Part shown: piece by piece, positions 1 through 12,774 of the stretch
Position numbering within the stretch: the stretch's first letter is position 1
Layout: each line of letters begins with the position of its first letter
Assembly: GCA_021234155.1 (NCBI GenBank)
Contig: JAJEKV010000104.1
Location: forward strand, 1,247,900 to 1,311,899
DNA from: Isoetes taiwanensis
Lineage: Eukaryota; Streptophyta; Lycopodiopsida; Isoetales; Isoetaceae
Length of the DNA stretch: 64,000 nt
Direction: 5' to 3'
Notes under the pieces: generated by a model
What the model saw: the letters and a program-made list of their open reading frames with translations, nothing else
Databases searched by the model: none
Told to the model about the DNA's origin: nothing
Made by a program: the position numbers and the translations under genes

Positions 1-2387
1 TTCGCTACTTCGTTCAGTTACGTATTGCTATCAAAGCCCCAGAAAAGCGGTATACCTAAGAATGTTGAAGTCAAGCGAAACAAAATTTGGTCACGACATC
101 AATGGGGAGTGCAGCTAAAATGTTGAAAAGACAACCCAAAATTTACCGGAAGGGATTTGGGAGGAGATAGGAAGGCTGAGAATACGGGGCCGACATTGGA
201 GCAACTAGATGGGAGAAATACCTTGAAACTATATGGGAGGCAGCCCGGTCACCAATACCGCATTACAAGGATATGGATGGGCAAGTAGCATGCAATCGCA
301 ATAGCACTAAGCAGGATAGCTAATAAAGCGAACCCTATAAAATTTGGCCCGTATGGAATTGAAGTGTCGCGGATACGGCAATAATAGGGAAACGAGGTTA
401 CGACATCTTTAATGGCATAATACATGTCACGGTGCTCAGTGGGGTGGAGCCTATGATTATACCTCTACACAAATGGGGGAAGCGACGGAACACGGAAACT
501 ACAAGACAATAATGGTAAAGGCTCTATCTTAGCAAAGTGGTTTAGAAAAAGTTCACAGACTGATAAGTGAAATGGTGAAGCTGAAACATGAAACACGAGG
601 AGCACAAGAGACGAGAGCTGAGGAGCTTCGAGCGAAACACTCAACCGCGGATCATCTAGTAACCCGCCGGACACTAATAAGCGAGAATAAGCGCGGGGAA
701 AGAAAAATAATTATCTTTGCTTTGTGGACTTTAGAAAGGCGTTAGAGCCACGGTCCCAAGGAAACTCCTACAAAAAGCCCGATAGATATCACGAACTACT
801 TGAGAGACATAGTAAGGCGATTACAAGGAACTCTCTCCTGTATGCTGTAAAAATGGAGCAAACGGGAAGGGCCAGTGATAAAATTTGTGACCACGAGGGA
901 GTCAAAGCGAGGGAGTGCCCACCTATCCGGAGCATTGTTGAAGATATACATAGATGTATTACAGGTTTCATAGCATAACAACGAGGGACATGGAGCCTAG
1001 TAGAAGACATAAAGGTACCTAATATGTTATATCTTTGATGACTGAGAGCATGATGGCCATGAAAGAATAGAGATGCACAAATTCTTGGCCTTTACAAGAG
1101 ACTATACGTGAAGGGCGAGTTAACTTGATAAACCTTATAAAAGCAAAATAATAGTCATTTCGGTCATAGGAAGAGCCGCAGACCTTTCGGGTATTATAGG
1201 AGCGAGAACTAGAGGAATCAGCGAGAATACATGTATACGGGGTATGACACACAGACGTGAGGAAATGGGCTAAAGTCTTGGAATCACGAGGTTTCAATAA
1301 ACCATTAGGAGTTACTTTAATATGAAAAAATTAAAGTAATAAAAAGCGAGAATAATCGGTAGGGAGATCAAAGTGTTACTTGTTCGGTCACGATTAGTTG
1401 CGACGGCGCAATTATATGGGAGCTGAAAGCAGGGACGGGTTTGCAGTAAGAAATGGGAAGAGCGAAGGTCACCGGGGCCGATTGGCGTAAGCGATTTAAG
1501 GTCGCGGACAAAGCAGCTTCGCGGTCGCTGATATCACGAGACATGGCGAAAACAATAGAGAGTGAAACATGAAAACTATGAATGCAATAAAAGACAATGC
1601 GAAACCGGGGAAAGCATCGTATCACAATGGCGAAGTCGGCAAATCCACATCATCATAAGCGATTAAGATGGTTTAAGGATGTAACGATGGACGAATAGGT
1701 GAGCAGGTGATCTGAAAATAGCGAAATGGAGATGAGGCGGGCGGAAAAAGGCTACGACATGTACGCAAAACACCTGAGGACCCAAAGACCTGGCTTATGG
1801 CGGTCTTCAATCGAACAGCGAGAATGGGATAGCGGATGTCACCAGAGACAATGCTAGGAAAAGCGGGAGAACATCACGGCGAAATTTAGGATGAGACCCG
1901 CGATCTAAGAATTGAAAAGACGGATGGAGGAAAATAGAAAAGCACAACCCGGGATATGTAAATCGTGACCTTTGGAAAAGTGGGATGAGAATCACACACG
2001 CTCAATGGGTGCCCAATGTGCGAGGCGTCGGGGAAGTATCTGAAACATAAGATGGGGTCGTGATTTTACCGCGATGATAAGAGGCGAAACAATGAGAGTG
2101 CGAGGGGCGCAATCCGGGGAGATGATGGTCGGGCATCAGTGCACAAAAAAAGAACGACAATATGAAGCCCAAAGTGAGAGTCATAGGCGTAAAATGCTGA
2201 CTAAAGGCGATTGATAGCGATATACACCCGCCGCCACGGCCATGATGCCCGATTCAAAGTGGGTTGCCGTTATTAATAGAAACTGGAAGCCTTGAGGAAA
2301 AGGCTACAATAAACCAGTGTGATGTGCTAGCGGCACCTTTTAGAGGCTTCGCCCATGTTACATAAGTCACAAAAGGGACAATAATTT
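1..2387 (+). pseudogene. LINE family A, decayed RT-to-3'UTR copy
   Basis: Seen: the stretch aligns by eye, in the same orientation, with the LINE at about 41350-43759. The shared parts include the RT segment, the C-terminal region and the 3' untranslated region. It is riddled with small insertions, deletions and substitutions, so no reading frame longer than about 90 codons survives. Known of the family: non-LTR retrotransposons encode an APE endonuclease and reverse transcriptase and insert by target-primed reverse transcription. The 5' part lies outside the window. Many differences from the sister copy fall at CAG/CTG triplets, which read CGG, CGA or GCG here, so part of the decay may be consensus error. 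The LINE assignment rests mainly on the better sister copy. Confidence 0.8.
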
Positions 2388-2407
2388 CCTATTCTATTCT
2401 ATTCTAT
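2388..2407 (+). repeat. (TATTC)n 3' tail of LINE A copy 1
   Basis: A short run of the pentamer TATTC follows the LINE 3' untranslated region, where a poly(A) tail is usual. The same tail is seen at 43760-43781, 38717-38739 and, reversed, at 23709-23726. Confidence 0.8.
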
Positions 2408-2900
2408 CGGATAACAAATAATCTTGCACATGATAACTCAACATGGGATTAATTTCTGCACTTCATAGAAAGCTTCTTCCTCTCCATCAAGTCTCGTCAT
2501 CAATATTTTTCAAAAAACTTACGTTCAATGTAACCCTTTAAATCAAGTTACGGATCAGCCCATATGTCTTCAACTCCCATTTTAGCCAGCAAGACTATGT
2601 CCTGTCCTTGGATTGATTCATCGTTAAAACATGGCAATCTATCATTTGAAAAATTCCTCTATTTACATATTCCAATGTAAGCCATAATGCCTCCACCTCT
2701 AAAGGTAACATACTATACGCCAACATCATGTAATAGGGTATTTGGATTTTGACCCCGGTTCCTCTATCGGGGATTATTTTGCGCTATAAGTCTTGTGCGA
2801 ATTAGGGGAGCCCATGTTGAAATCCATCGGCGCCATTGTCTTCACCTTTGCATTTGTGAGCAAACATTTTAATTTCTAATGTTTTTATATTGCTATGATA
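2408..2900 (+). repeat. 3' flank shared with 43782-44286
   Basis: This non-coding sequence is nearly the same as 43782-44286, so the duplication reaches beyond the LINE into its former insertion site. Similarity stops at 2900 (…GCTATGATA). The other copy runs into a truncated LTR at the matching point. Confidence 0.8.
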
Positions 2901-5660
2901 TGCGTGTTCAACATCTTATAAGGCTGAAAACCCCCAATTGTCTCTTTTTAGTAGCCATGTTCGATTATAATTATCTTCTACCTCTACACCAAGATAACAT
3001 AATGTTTGACTAAGCCAATAGGCTCACTTGTTTAGGAGTCACAGGTTGAGGGAACTCACATGAAGACACCCCTCTGTGAGGACCCTTGGATCAAGCAAGG
3101 GAGAATCCATTAAAACGTATCACTTGTAGGATTTGCAAAGAAACAAAAATGATAGAGAACAAAAGAAACAATAGGGAGGCTCTGATGATGAGAACAAAAC
3201 TCTTTGATATCAATGTTGATACACTTGAGCTCATGATGGAGAAAAGCAGAATGGAATGGACCAAGAACTCATGCGCCCGTGAATGCTAGCTCTACTCATA
3301 TATATAGTACAATGGCCTTTATTTAATATAAATACTTTTAATGGATCTGATTGCCGACTCACGGAAGAGCTGATTCTGGGAATGTTAGGCATGCCTCTTA
3401 ATTACTTTGAGAAATCTGTGTATTGTGGCTGACGACCCGTCCTTGTGCAATTCTCGCCTCTTCTTTAACCCTGGCGTGGCCCCTTCTGGCGTGGTCTGGC
3501 TGCTTGGTCTTCTGTGGGCTTTGACGGCCGGCCTGAGACTTGGCTGTGGCTCCTTATTCTTGACTAATGCGGTGTGCATAGACAGTCTGAAATACCCGAT
3601 ACATTACATAGCTACTCCCACCAGCGACACTCGGGGGGAGGAGAAAAGGGGAAGCTTGTTTGAATGGAGAGAACCATGATGCAGAAATTCATCTGGTATG
3701 AGGTAGGCGCGTATAGTAGTTCTATGAGATCTTGGCGTGCACGAAGAGCTTAGTGTTAGAACCTATTGGCGGATGAAGCGTCGTGAAATCCGAGTGCACC
3801 ATCTCTTCAAGGAGACGCGGTATTACTCAGCCGGAGACAAGCGGCATTCCATGAGAGGTCACGAGAAGAAACCTTGGCCAGCCGGGTTGCAATAATAGAT
3901 AGGGGCGTTGTTTGTGAGAGAACTCAACGAGAAAGCACTTCAAGCGGCCGCGAGAAACACGCTTGGCGGTCAAACGAAGGATACAGGAGGTAGCGGCATA
4001 CTCCAAAAGATCAAAGGCAAACGACTTGGTGGTGATGCGCCAGCCACCGGCTCATTAGGGATGTGAATCAATTTTCTTGTGCTCCAAGTAGCACCATTCT
4101 CTCCCAATTAGGCGTCAGCTTAAAGCGGATCCCGCCGAAGATGCGATTGGAATGCGAGGAGTGTCCACCAGTAGCCTTCGGGACCTTGGTCAAAAGGAAG
4201 GCGCCTTAATCGAGTGAAGACTCACAGGAAGCGTCTTGTCGCCCATAAACTTATATAGTGAAACCATGCAATGGCGTGAAACTGCTGAGCACTCCACAGG
4301 TGTTCACGAACAAGGTGCGCATCAAGCCTTTACTTGGTCCCAATCTGAATGCGAGCATGGTATAAAGCTGGAGGATGCTTAGCAGTGGATGTAGTCTTTA
4401 GCGTCGGAAGAGGGCTTGCCTTGGTGTTGTAGCCACCCGAGGTGCTTGTGGCTCCACGGTGCCTCTACGACCTTTCCGGGCCGGTATACATCACGAGGGG
4501 ACTTTCCCTTCCATGGCAACCAACTCACCATAGCGGGAGCCTCCACATCTAACTTTCGGGCCATCTATAGAAGATGCTCAAGTGGGACGCGGAGGGGTCA
4601 TTAGGCCCGCCTTCAATGGGGCTCTCGTCCTTGAGCGTGAATACAAAGGTTAGCACACATCGCCAATCATATCATAATTTACCACCACGGTGGCACGCAT
4701 CCATCAGTGACAACGAAAGAATGCATTTAATTCTAAAGGCTTGGAATAGGATTTGGTAGAACCATCTTAACATAGCATTAGGCAGCATAAGTACTCCAAC
4801 CAAAGTTGTCCCACTCCATCCGCCCCTCTGCGCACACTACGAATAGAGTGAATCATGCTATAAGCGTCACTACCAACCGGACCACCGAACTCAAAATTAT
4901 CACCCTTCCCGAGCCTACTCTGAGGTTCATGGCCGTCCAGATGAAAGCCGAGGTCGAGAGCGTCCTTCGAGGATCCACCCGAGGAGTTCCATGGGTGAGC
5001 TAGAGAATGCGTGCGCGTCCGGCGCGACCCGCGTCCGTTACTTAACTTACTCACCCTAAATCTACTCCAAAGTGCGGATACTCCATCTGGATCACACCTC
5101 TACACCCGAGGGGAGTGTCCGGACCCATACAGGCCCGCGTAGGCTATGGGGGCCCTAGCCTTTGTGGGAGTCTCGGGGGAGCCTTTTATGTTGGTGCAAG
5201 GCCCACTTGCACTTCCTGCTTGTGTCCCTTGTTTGGATTATAAAGTCACTCCATAGCATCCCTGACTGGGTTGGTCTCTTGTACCACGAGGCCACCCAAT
5301 GGGGAAATACGAGGGATCAACCTAGGAGTATACTACTAACATGGCTCGAAGGTCTCTACCCCCTCCCATGTAATTCCCCATTTCGAGGTAATACTATGCA
5401 AAAGACTATCAATCCATCCTTTAGAGCAAAAGCAGAATCGAGAAATAAGAGAACTTACCTTTACAAACAAGGGTTAGTTCCTACAAGTAAAAACACCCAG
5501 AGAACGGTGAAACAACACAACAAGTGCCCAAAGTACTACCCTGGGAATTCTCAAGCTATACTAACCCACCCACGAGTTCTGTTGGATCCCGTTATCATTT
5601 GGTGCTTCCATCTTCTTGGGACTTAGTGCCTTTCATTTCTGGTTACCACGGTATAAGTGC
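2901..5660. other. No recognised gene
   Basis: Only short open frames occur (longest 154 codons at 5162-5626), with no known domain. The 3.4-5.4 kb part is richer in GC and CG than its surroundings and reads like decayed repeat material, but I cannot assign it to a family. Confidence 0.4.
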
Positions 5661-8600
5661 TTAGCAAAAGGTGGCTGCAGCAAGGTAGGCCTTTCGGCTC
5701 CTCTTGAGGTGATTATGGTTGATATGGGGGTGATCCACCTTGATGGTTCCAATTAGTATTCACCATCTTTGTGTCGAGTTTGGCGGTGGCTTCTCCCAAA
5801 CCATGAATTGGCTAATTATCAGTCTTGTTAATTTGAAAGTTTGATTACGGAGAAAAATATTTTGGATTTTTTTAGCGGATTTTCTATGGTTGTGGGGCTT
5901 TTGTTCTTGAGGAAATAAATTCGATTTGCCAAAATGGGATTTCATTTTAATATTGCTCTTTCCAATCAGTCGATTTGTTCCCTTTCAATTTTTGACATGC
6001 TTATTACTTTCTGATTACGGGCCAAAGATCACTCCTTGTCAGTGATGGGATCTCATCACCAAGCTTGCTAAATAGAGATTTTGATTAGTCCAATCTTTAC
6101 TGCTTTCTAACATCAATGAAAAGACCTAATATGGCTATCTTTGGGTATGGGTATTGGTAGAATATGGATCCCATAAATTTGAACCCTTTGAGGTCTGACT
6201 TTATTGTTTGAGGCTACGAGAATTGAGCGAGATTGTAGACATTACGAGAAAGGGATAAGGAATTTTTTTGGCTGACGCGAGCTTAGAAAAGTTTCTATCT
6301 TTAAACAAGTTTTTCTTTACCGACGTAATAGAGCATGCATGCAAGGTCTGGATAATCTTCTCATCCCTCGGTTGGTATGTTTTTAAGAAGCTTGGCTGAA
6401 TTTTTGCGTCTAAGGGAAGGGAATCGGTAATTCGGGCCTCCTTTGCTTTTCTTTTTTTTACCTTTCAAAATATTTTTTCCTTTCGTTAGGTATTTCTCGT
6501 TTTGTTTATGATGACTTGATCATGTTTTCTTGGCCAAATCACGGGGTTCGCGTCCATGATTCCTGCTCCGCCTTACTTCATTTCATAACAGAATATGAGC
6601 GGGAGACTTATATTATCCACCATTTCTACAAAGCAATGTGATTGTTGTGGGAAATTTGGATCTTACACACTATTTTTCGATTCTTGTTGAGCTTTGGAAG
6701 CAAAGCGAGCCAAAGAAGTTGGCAATTCTTTCTTTTGAAATTTTAGAATACAATCTGCTCAACATTTTGCAAGCATTAACAAGGCTCCTTTGTGTTATTA
6801 AGGTTGCATAGTGTAAAACAGGACTCTTCATGATGGCGTCAAAATCACGGGCGGAGACTAGGTATTGGTTTTCAATTTACGTACTTATCCTTTATATTTA
6901 TAAAAATAGGGCTTAATGAGTTAGCGTGAAACTTAGTCGGACCAAATAGATTTCTTCGGAGATTCCTAGGCGAGGGCATGTCTTTTTATTGTGTTGTTAG
7001 ATTATGTCTTTGTGAAGCACTGTTTATGATCGCATAATATGCGGGTGGAAAAGGTTTGGGTTCTGACTTTTAAAAATAGAGATGTAGACCTAAACTTGGG
7101 CACATAAAATACATGTTTTATAGGTTCTGCAACAAACTAAATATTTGACATTTTCCCTGCTTATCTTATCTTATTGTTAGTGAATAAAATGCATTAATGC
7201 GAATTCATAGCCGGCAATGTTTCAACATTGAATGGTTTAATGAAAGGTATAAGCTTATTGAGTCCAGACGTAGTATGATTACCCTGCGCCTTCTAGATGT
7301 CTTGTAAAAGATATTATTGGGTAAGCTATACTATTCTTCCTGCTTATATTAAGAAACAAGCTCTAAATCTTTCACCAATCGGGATGATGCGCCTTGGTTT
7401 CCTAGAGATAGCGAATTTGGGTATGATACGCAAGAGTATGGATAACTATGAATGCTTGATCGTGTTTCTTTTTGCTCATGCTTTATGTGATACAGCGGGG
7501 AATATTACTTGCTTTTGGCCGTTGCGTGCATTGGGCGGTGTCCCAATATTAGGTAATAATTTTTGTTCCCTATGTAATTTGAGTTTATCTTAGTTCAGAA
7601 GATTTGGAGTTCACTTGGGAGTTCATTCTTCATGATTACAAACACTAAGTGTCTATTCAATACAATCGAGATATTATTATTCTATTTCATTTTGATGTGT
7701 GTAGGCGTCTTTCTGCATGTGTTTGTTTTTTGAAGTATATGTTTCTTTTTGTAGATATTGCTTTTTGAAGATCTTTTGTTGTTTTGTTTTATTGGATCTT
7801 TTGTTGTTTATTCTTCCATGATATTTCTCCTTTAGATGTTCATGAAGAGAGTTCTATATTAGTGGAGGCTTCTTAAAAGTGGTTGCTGCCTGACATAATG
7901 TCACCATATTTTATGTTCTATTTTGTATTTTCGAAGTAAATCTCTGGCTTGTTCAAGATGATCCCTAAGGCGATCTACATGGTATTTAATTTAAAATGCA
8001 TTTAACAAGTTGAAACATTCATTATGCTTTGGGATTTACGATCTTTGTATTATAGTGCAGCATTTCAATTGAAAATGTCGTTATTGCTAAACTAACTCTC
8101 TTGCCCCAACATTGCGGTTGCATTTTCACGATGAACAACTCTAGGAGCACATATTGCTCCATTGTCAGTGCACAACTAAAGAGAGATCTGAAGGCGCATT
8201 CTGAGGTGCAACAATCACAAGTAGAATGTAGAATTAAAAGCGTTCTATATAGAGTTTCTTAGCATCATTCTTGATATCTTTGCATGAGGTCTAGGAGCAC
8301 ATATTTGTACGGTCGGTGCACAGCTGGGTGATGATGTATGGTTGCATTTCTACGGATGCAATGTCCGGTAACAAGAATCTGATTAAAATTGAGCATATAA
8401 AGTGTTCTTATCATTATGCTTCGTTTGCTTCATTCTTAATATATTTTACTTCAGAGCTTGTAACACGATGGCACAATAAGGTGGCCGATGCATGTTCTTG
8501 CCCTTTATTATTGTTGCATATGCTCTGTCATTTTATAGTACATCATAAGAGTGGTCTTCATTGGTCTTTATTAATGTTCGCAGAAGACCACCTATTCATG

Positions 8601-8713
8601 TCATCGTGATCTGAAATATCTATCCTGTTGTCGAGGTTCTGGGGGCTCTAGAGCGATGTTGAAGAACTAGGTAAGGGTACAAACAGTGCTTAATTTCTCA
8701 TGAACTTCGAATG
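5661..8713. other. AT-rich intergenic DNA, no recognised gene
   Basis: I see T-rich sequence without a convincing coding frame. A 98-codon frame at 7297-7593 has no recognisable motif. A diverged repeat carrying CTAGGAGCACATATT occurs near 8141 and 8290. Confidence 0.4.
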
Positions 8714-8834
8714 CATGACTCAAAGTAAGAGTGTACATTAATCTTTTTAAAATTTGGTAAAATAAACTAGACTTGGAGATACATGACTCAAAGTAAAGAG
8801 TGTACATTAATCTTTTTAAAGAAATTTGGTAAAA
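8714..8834. repeat. 68-bp tandem duplication
   Basis: CATGACTCAAAGTAA and the next ~35 bases (to GGTAAAAT) occur at 8714 and again at 8782 with small indels. Confidence 0.85.
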
Positions 8835-8968
8835 TGGCAGTCAAAATTCTGATTATTGGTCGCCTGGTGTCGCCAGCACTGTACTTTTCATTTTTGTCAC
8901 TTGGAGATACATTTTATGTTTTTAAATGGTTTTGCTAAGTTAGAGTCATTAGAGATGATCCAATAGAA

Positions 8969-9559
8969 GTTAATAATGCATAATCAATGTTCTATATTAT
9001 GTTGTATGTGAAAACATCCTCAATTATTATGTTGGTTTTGTAAGACATCACGAATCGGCCTTGAGATTTGAAAATGTTGTGTTAATGTATTAAAGAGCAT
9101 TCAATACACATTTAAGAGAACATATCACAATAAAGTAATTGTTATGCTCTATCGAAAACCTCCTCGATTAGTGTGTATGGCCAAGGTTTGCAAAAGTCTG
9201 TGTTAATGTGTAAAAAGAAGCACACCAACAACTCTTTACAAAAGAACCATATATAAGTCCATAGACTTTTGTTGAAACTTACCACGTGTTTCACGCTAAA
9301 AGGCACATAGATGCATGTGAAAGGAGTCACATGCGAGATGGTCAATAAAGTTAATAATGCATAATCATAATGTTCTATATTATTATGTTGTATGGAAAAC
9401 CTCCTCAATTATTATATTTAGTTTTGTAAGAACATCCACGAAGGTGACACCAAGATTTGAGTGCTAATGTGTTAAAGGCATGCTGATGCACACATTTAGT
9501 GAACATCACAATAAAGTGGTGGTTATGCTCTGTTGAAAACCTCCTCAATTGGTGTGTTG
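8969..9559. repeat. Two ~210-bp repeats, offset 381 bp
   Basis: GTTAATAATGCATAATCA starts copies at 8969 and 9350. Each copy continues through GAAAACxTCCTCAATT and ends near ...GTGTGTTGG or its variant at about 9178 and 9559. The second copy leads straight into the polypyrimidine block, so the two features may belong to one larger repeat family. Confidence 0.75.
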
Positions 9560-9562
9560 GTT

Positions 9563-10285
9563 TTTCCTTGTTCCATTCCATTCATTTCCCCTTCCACCTT
9601 TCCTCTTTCTTCCTCCATTTCCTTCTTCCTTCCATTCCTTTCCCCTTCCTCTTCCTTCCTTTTCTTTCCTTCATTCCTCTTCCTTTCCACCTTCCTCCAG
9701 ATCCATTCCTTCCATTCCTTTCCTCTTCCTTCCTCCTTCCTTCCTTCCATTCCTTTTTCTTCACTTTCCCTGCTTTTTTATTTCTTGTTTAGTTCCTTTT
9801 TTTCCTTTCCTCTTTCCTTCCATTTCCTTTCCTCTTTCCTTCCTTCTTCCTCCCTTTCCTTTCTTTCCACTTTCCTTTCTTTCATTTCCTTCCCTCCCTT
9901 CCTTCCTTTCTCGGGTCCTTCCTTCCTTCCTTCTTTCCCTTTTCAAGTCTCTTCCTCCTTCCTTTTCCATAAGTTTCATGTTTTCTTCCCATACTGTGCA
10001 CTATCAATATCACTGATTCCTTCCTTCCTTCCTTCCACTCCTTCCTTTCATTTCCACCTCCTTTCCTTCCTTCCTTCCATTTCCTTTTCCTTCCTTTTCC
10101 TTCCTTTCCTTACTCATTCCATTTCCATTCCTTCCAGCCTCGTGTTTCATTTTCCTTTTCCTTTTCCTTTTCCCTTTTCCTTTCCTTTTCCTTTCCTTTC
10201 ATCGTTTTCCTTTAAACTTCCTTTTTCTTTTCCTTTTCCTTTCATGGTTTTCCTTTTCCTTTCCTTTCCTTTTCCCTTTCATGTT
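9563..10285. repeat. Polypyrimidine block 1 (TTCC-rich)
   Basis: The + strand is almost only C and T, built from TTCC, TTCCATTCC and TTTCC units. Open frames across it give Phe/Ser/Pro or, antisense, Lys/Glu/Gly/Arg proteins, which is a composition artefact. Homopurine-homopyrimidine DNA can form triplex or slipped structures. Confidence 0.95.
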
Positions 10286-10463
10286 AAGGTATGATTAAGA
10301 TGGAAATTTAATTGAAGACACCACCACATCATCTCCGCCATTGGATCAGTCGATCCTCGGTAGTCGGGTTAGGGCTCATTGAGAGACACTGCGCTATAAT
10401 TTTATATCTCAAGACTAAATAATGAATTCCATTCTTGAGTATAAGTCGGAACATTCAATTTCT
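10286..10463. repeat. Block-associated segment, copy 1
   Basis: Ordinary-complexity DNA follows polypyrimidine block 1. It shares the order of motifs with 12072-12260: AATTTAATTGAAGAC, CATCTCCG, a GATCAGTCGATC-like stretch, TAGTCxGGTTAG and a final AT-rich part ending CAGTATAA/GAGTATAA. Confidence 0.75.
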
Positions 10464-12071
10464 TTCTTTTTTATTCTCTGTTTTTTTTTTTCGACCTTCC
10501 TCCCTCCCCTTTGCCTTCCTTTCCCCTTCCTTTTTTCTTTCTCTTTTTCTTGTCCCATTTTCCTTCTTTTTATCTTTCCAAAACTCTTCCCCGTTTCTCT
10601 TCTCTTTTTTTCCTTTCCTTTTTCCCTTCCTTCCGTTCCATTCCGTTTCCGTTCTTCTTCTTCCATTCCTTCCTCTTCCATTCCATTCCATCCCTTCCAT
10701 TCCATCCTTCCATTCCTTCCATTCCATTCTTCCTTCCTTCCATTTCTTTTCTTTCCTTCCTTTCATTCCTTTCCTTAACCACTATTCTATTTTTCATCTT
10801 TTCTCATTCCTTATCCATTCCATCTTCCTTCCTTCCTTCCTTTCCTTTCCATTCCTCTTCCTTCCTTCCATGTTTCCATTCTTCCTTCCTTTCCTTCCTT
10901 CCATTCCTCCTTCCTTCTTCCGTTCCTTCCTTCCTTTCCATTTTCCTTCCTTCCTTTTCCTTTTCCTTCCCATTTCATCGTTTTCCTTTCCTTCCTTCCT
11001 TTTCCTTTCCTTCCCCTTCCCTTTCCTTCGTTCCTTCCTTCCTTTCCACTCTTTCCTTTCCATTCCATTCCTTCATTTCCTTTCCTTTCCTTCCGTTCCT
11101 TCCTTCCGTTTTCCTTCCTTTTCTTCCTTTCCATGGATCAAGATCCATTCAGTCAGGCTCCACATCCATTCAGTCAGTCAGATCTCCATTCAGAATCCAT
11201 TCCATTCTTCCGTTTCCATTCCTTCCCCCTTCTTTCCTTATCCATTTCCTTCTTTATCTTTCCTTCTTCCATTTCCTTCCCACTCCTCTTCCTTCCTTCC
11301 TTCCTCTTCCGTTCCTTCCATTCTCTTCCTTCCTTCCACTTCCTCCTGATCCATTCCATTTTCTCTTCTTTCCTTCCTCCTTTTCCTTCCTTTTCTCATT
11401 CCTTTTCCTTCCCCCACCTTTCCATTCCTTTCCTTCCTTTCCATTCCATGTTCCTTTCCTTCCTCTTCATTTCTTTCTTCCTTCCATGTTTCCCTTTTCT
11501 TTCATTCCTTCCTTCCTTCCTTCCATTCCCTTCCATCCTTCCTCTTCCTTTCTTCCTTCCTTCCTGCCCCTCTTCCTCCATTTTTCCTCAATAGTTCCAT
11601 TTTTTCAGATATCTTTTTGAAAATGTTTTCCCCTCTTTTCCTTCCTTCCATGTTCCTTCCTTCCTTCCATGTTCTTTCCACTGTCCATTCCATTCCATTT
11701 CCTTCCTTTCCTTTCCTTTCGTTCTTCCATTCCTTCCATTCCTTCTTCCTTCCACTCCACTCCTTCCTTCTTTCATCGTTTTCCTTCTTTTCCTTCCCTT
11801 TTCCACGCTTCCACTCATCGTTTTCGCTTTCCGCTCCGGCTTTCCTTCCCTTTTCCCTTTTCCTTTCATCGTTTTTCCTTTTCCCTTACATTTTCCATTT
11901 CCGCTTTCCACTTTTCATTCGTTTTCCTTTCCACTTTTCCTTTCCTTTACTCCCTTTTCCTTTTCCTTTCCTTTCCTTTTCCCTTTCATCGTTTTTTCCT
12001 TTAAACTTCCCGCTTTTTTAACTCGGCTCGGCTCATCGTTTTCCTTTTTTCTTTTCCTTTTTCCTTTTCCC
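10464..12071. repeat. Polypyrimidine block 2 (TTCC-rich)
   Basis: This 1.6-kb tract has the same composition as block 1. It is broken by a short patch near 11133-11200 with repeated CATTCAGTCAG and a patch near 11590-11620. In the last 300 bases the units change to TTTTCC with ATCGTTTTCC. Predicted proteins across it are not credible. Confidence 0.95.
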
Positions 12072-12260
12072 TTTCATATTGAGCCATGAGATCCAGAGAT
12101 GAAATTTTAATTGAAGACCACCCGCAATCATCTCCGGTAATTTGGTCGATCAGATCTCGATAGTCAGGTTAGAGACTCGGGTGAAGACGCCATATTTATG
12201 AATTTTATAATATAAGATAAATTCCTTTCACAGTATAAAACAAGTCACAATATTCGCTAT
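12072..12260. repeat. Block-associated segment, copy 2
   Basis: This is a diverged copy of 10286-10463 in the same position after a polypyrimidine block. The pair therefore looks like a tandem duplication of a composite unit (polypyrimidine block plus segment). Confidence 0.75.
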
Positions 12261-12479
12261 GATTGGTAAAAATATATCTGCTTTTATCGTATGTTGTAGA
12301 TCACGATTGTTGTAGATGCGTTGTCATCTTACAATGAAGAGCTGATTAGATCTTTAACTATGTTGCATCGATCCAAATGCCATGAAGAAATAGAATTGGT
12401 TGAATCTCAATGGTTGCGGTGTTTGACCTTTCGACAGTTGTAAATATGGCATCCAACGGACAATAACTTAAAGAGGGCA

Positions 12480-12761
12480 TGATTGGTGGCCCTACATATC
12501 TTCCTAAATCTCATCTTGTGTATAATTCTAGAGAATAAAAGGTGGCCAGTTAAGCCAGAGCAGCCGACACAATGTAAGTCGCCCTGTAAATATTAATTCA
12601 TAATTGTGAATTATTATCCTTAATAATTAAATTAACGCAGCTAACTTAATCCTTACAGAGTCCAACCCTAGGTTACAACCCCCATGGTGGCGTGCCTTTC
12701 TTTGGGTGGCGATGTCGATATAATTATCATTATCGTGCCGCAAATACTTGGAGCGATCACA
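12480..12761 (-). mobile_element. Start of a 3' LTR (minus-strand chromovirus)
   Basis: On the minus strand a polypurine tract is followed at once by TGTGATCGCTCC, the expected TG start of a 3' LTR. The far end of the LTR is not resolved and no matching 5' LTR is seen above 19.3 kb. The lower coordinate is approximate. Confidence 0.45.
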
Positions 12762-12774
12762 TTCTCCCCTCCTT
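12762..12774 (-). other. Polypurine tract of the minus-strand Ty3/Gypsy element
   Basis: The minus strand reads AAGGAGGGGAGAA just before TGTGATCG. In plant Ty3/Gypsy elements this purine run primes plus-strand DNA synthesis next to the 3' LTR. It lies downstream of the chromodomain remnant, as expected. Confidence 0.7.

Noticed and set aside
5590-5610. Possible primer-binding site (ATTTGGTGCTTCC) after an LTR-like end
   Set aside because: No LTR pair, gag or clear LTR boundaries nearby. The resemblance to Tat-type sites is too short to use.
5162-5626. 154-codon frame
   Set aside because: No domain, low-complexity basic composition, and it lies in unassigned repeat-like DNA.
9533-12021. Long open frames (up to 369 codons) on both strands
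   Set aside because: They are Phe/Ser/Pro or Lys/Glu/Gly/Arg translations of a polypyrimidine tract. Several frames are open at once and none has a domain.
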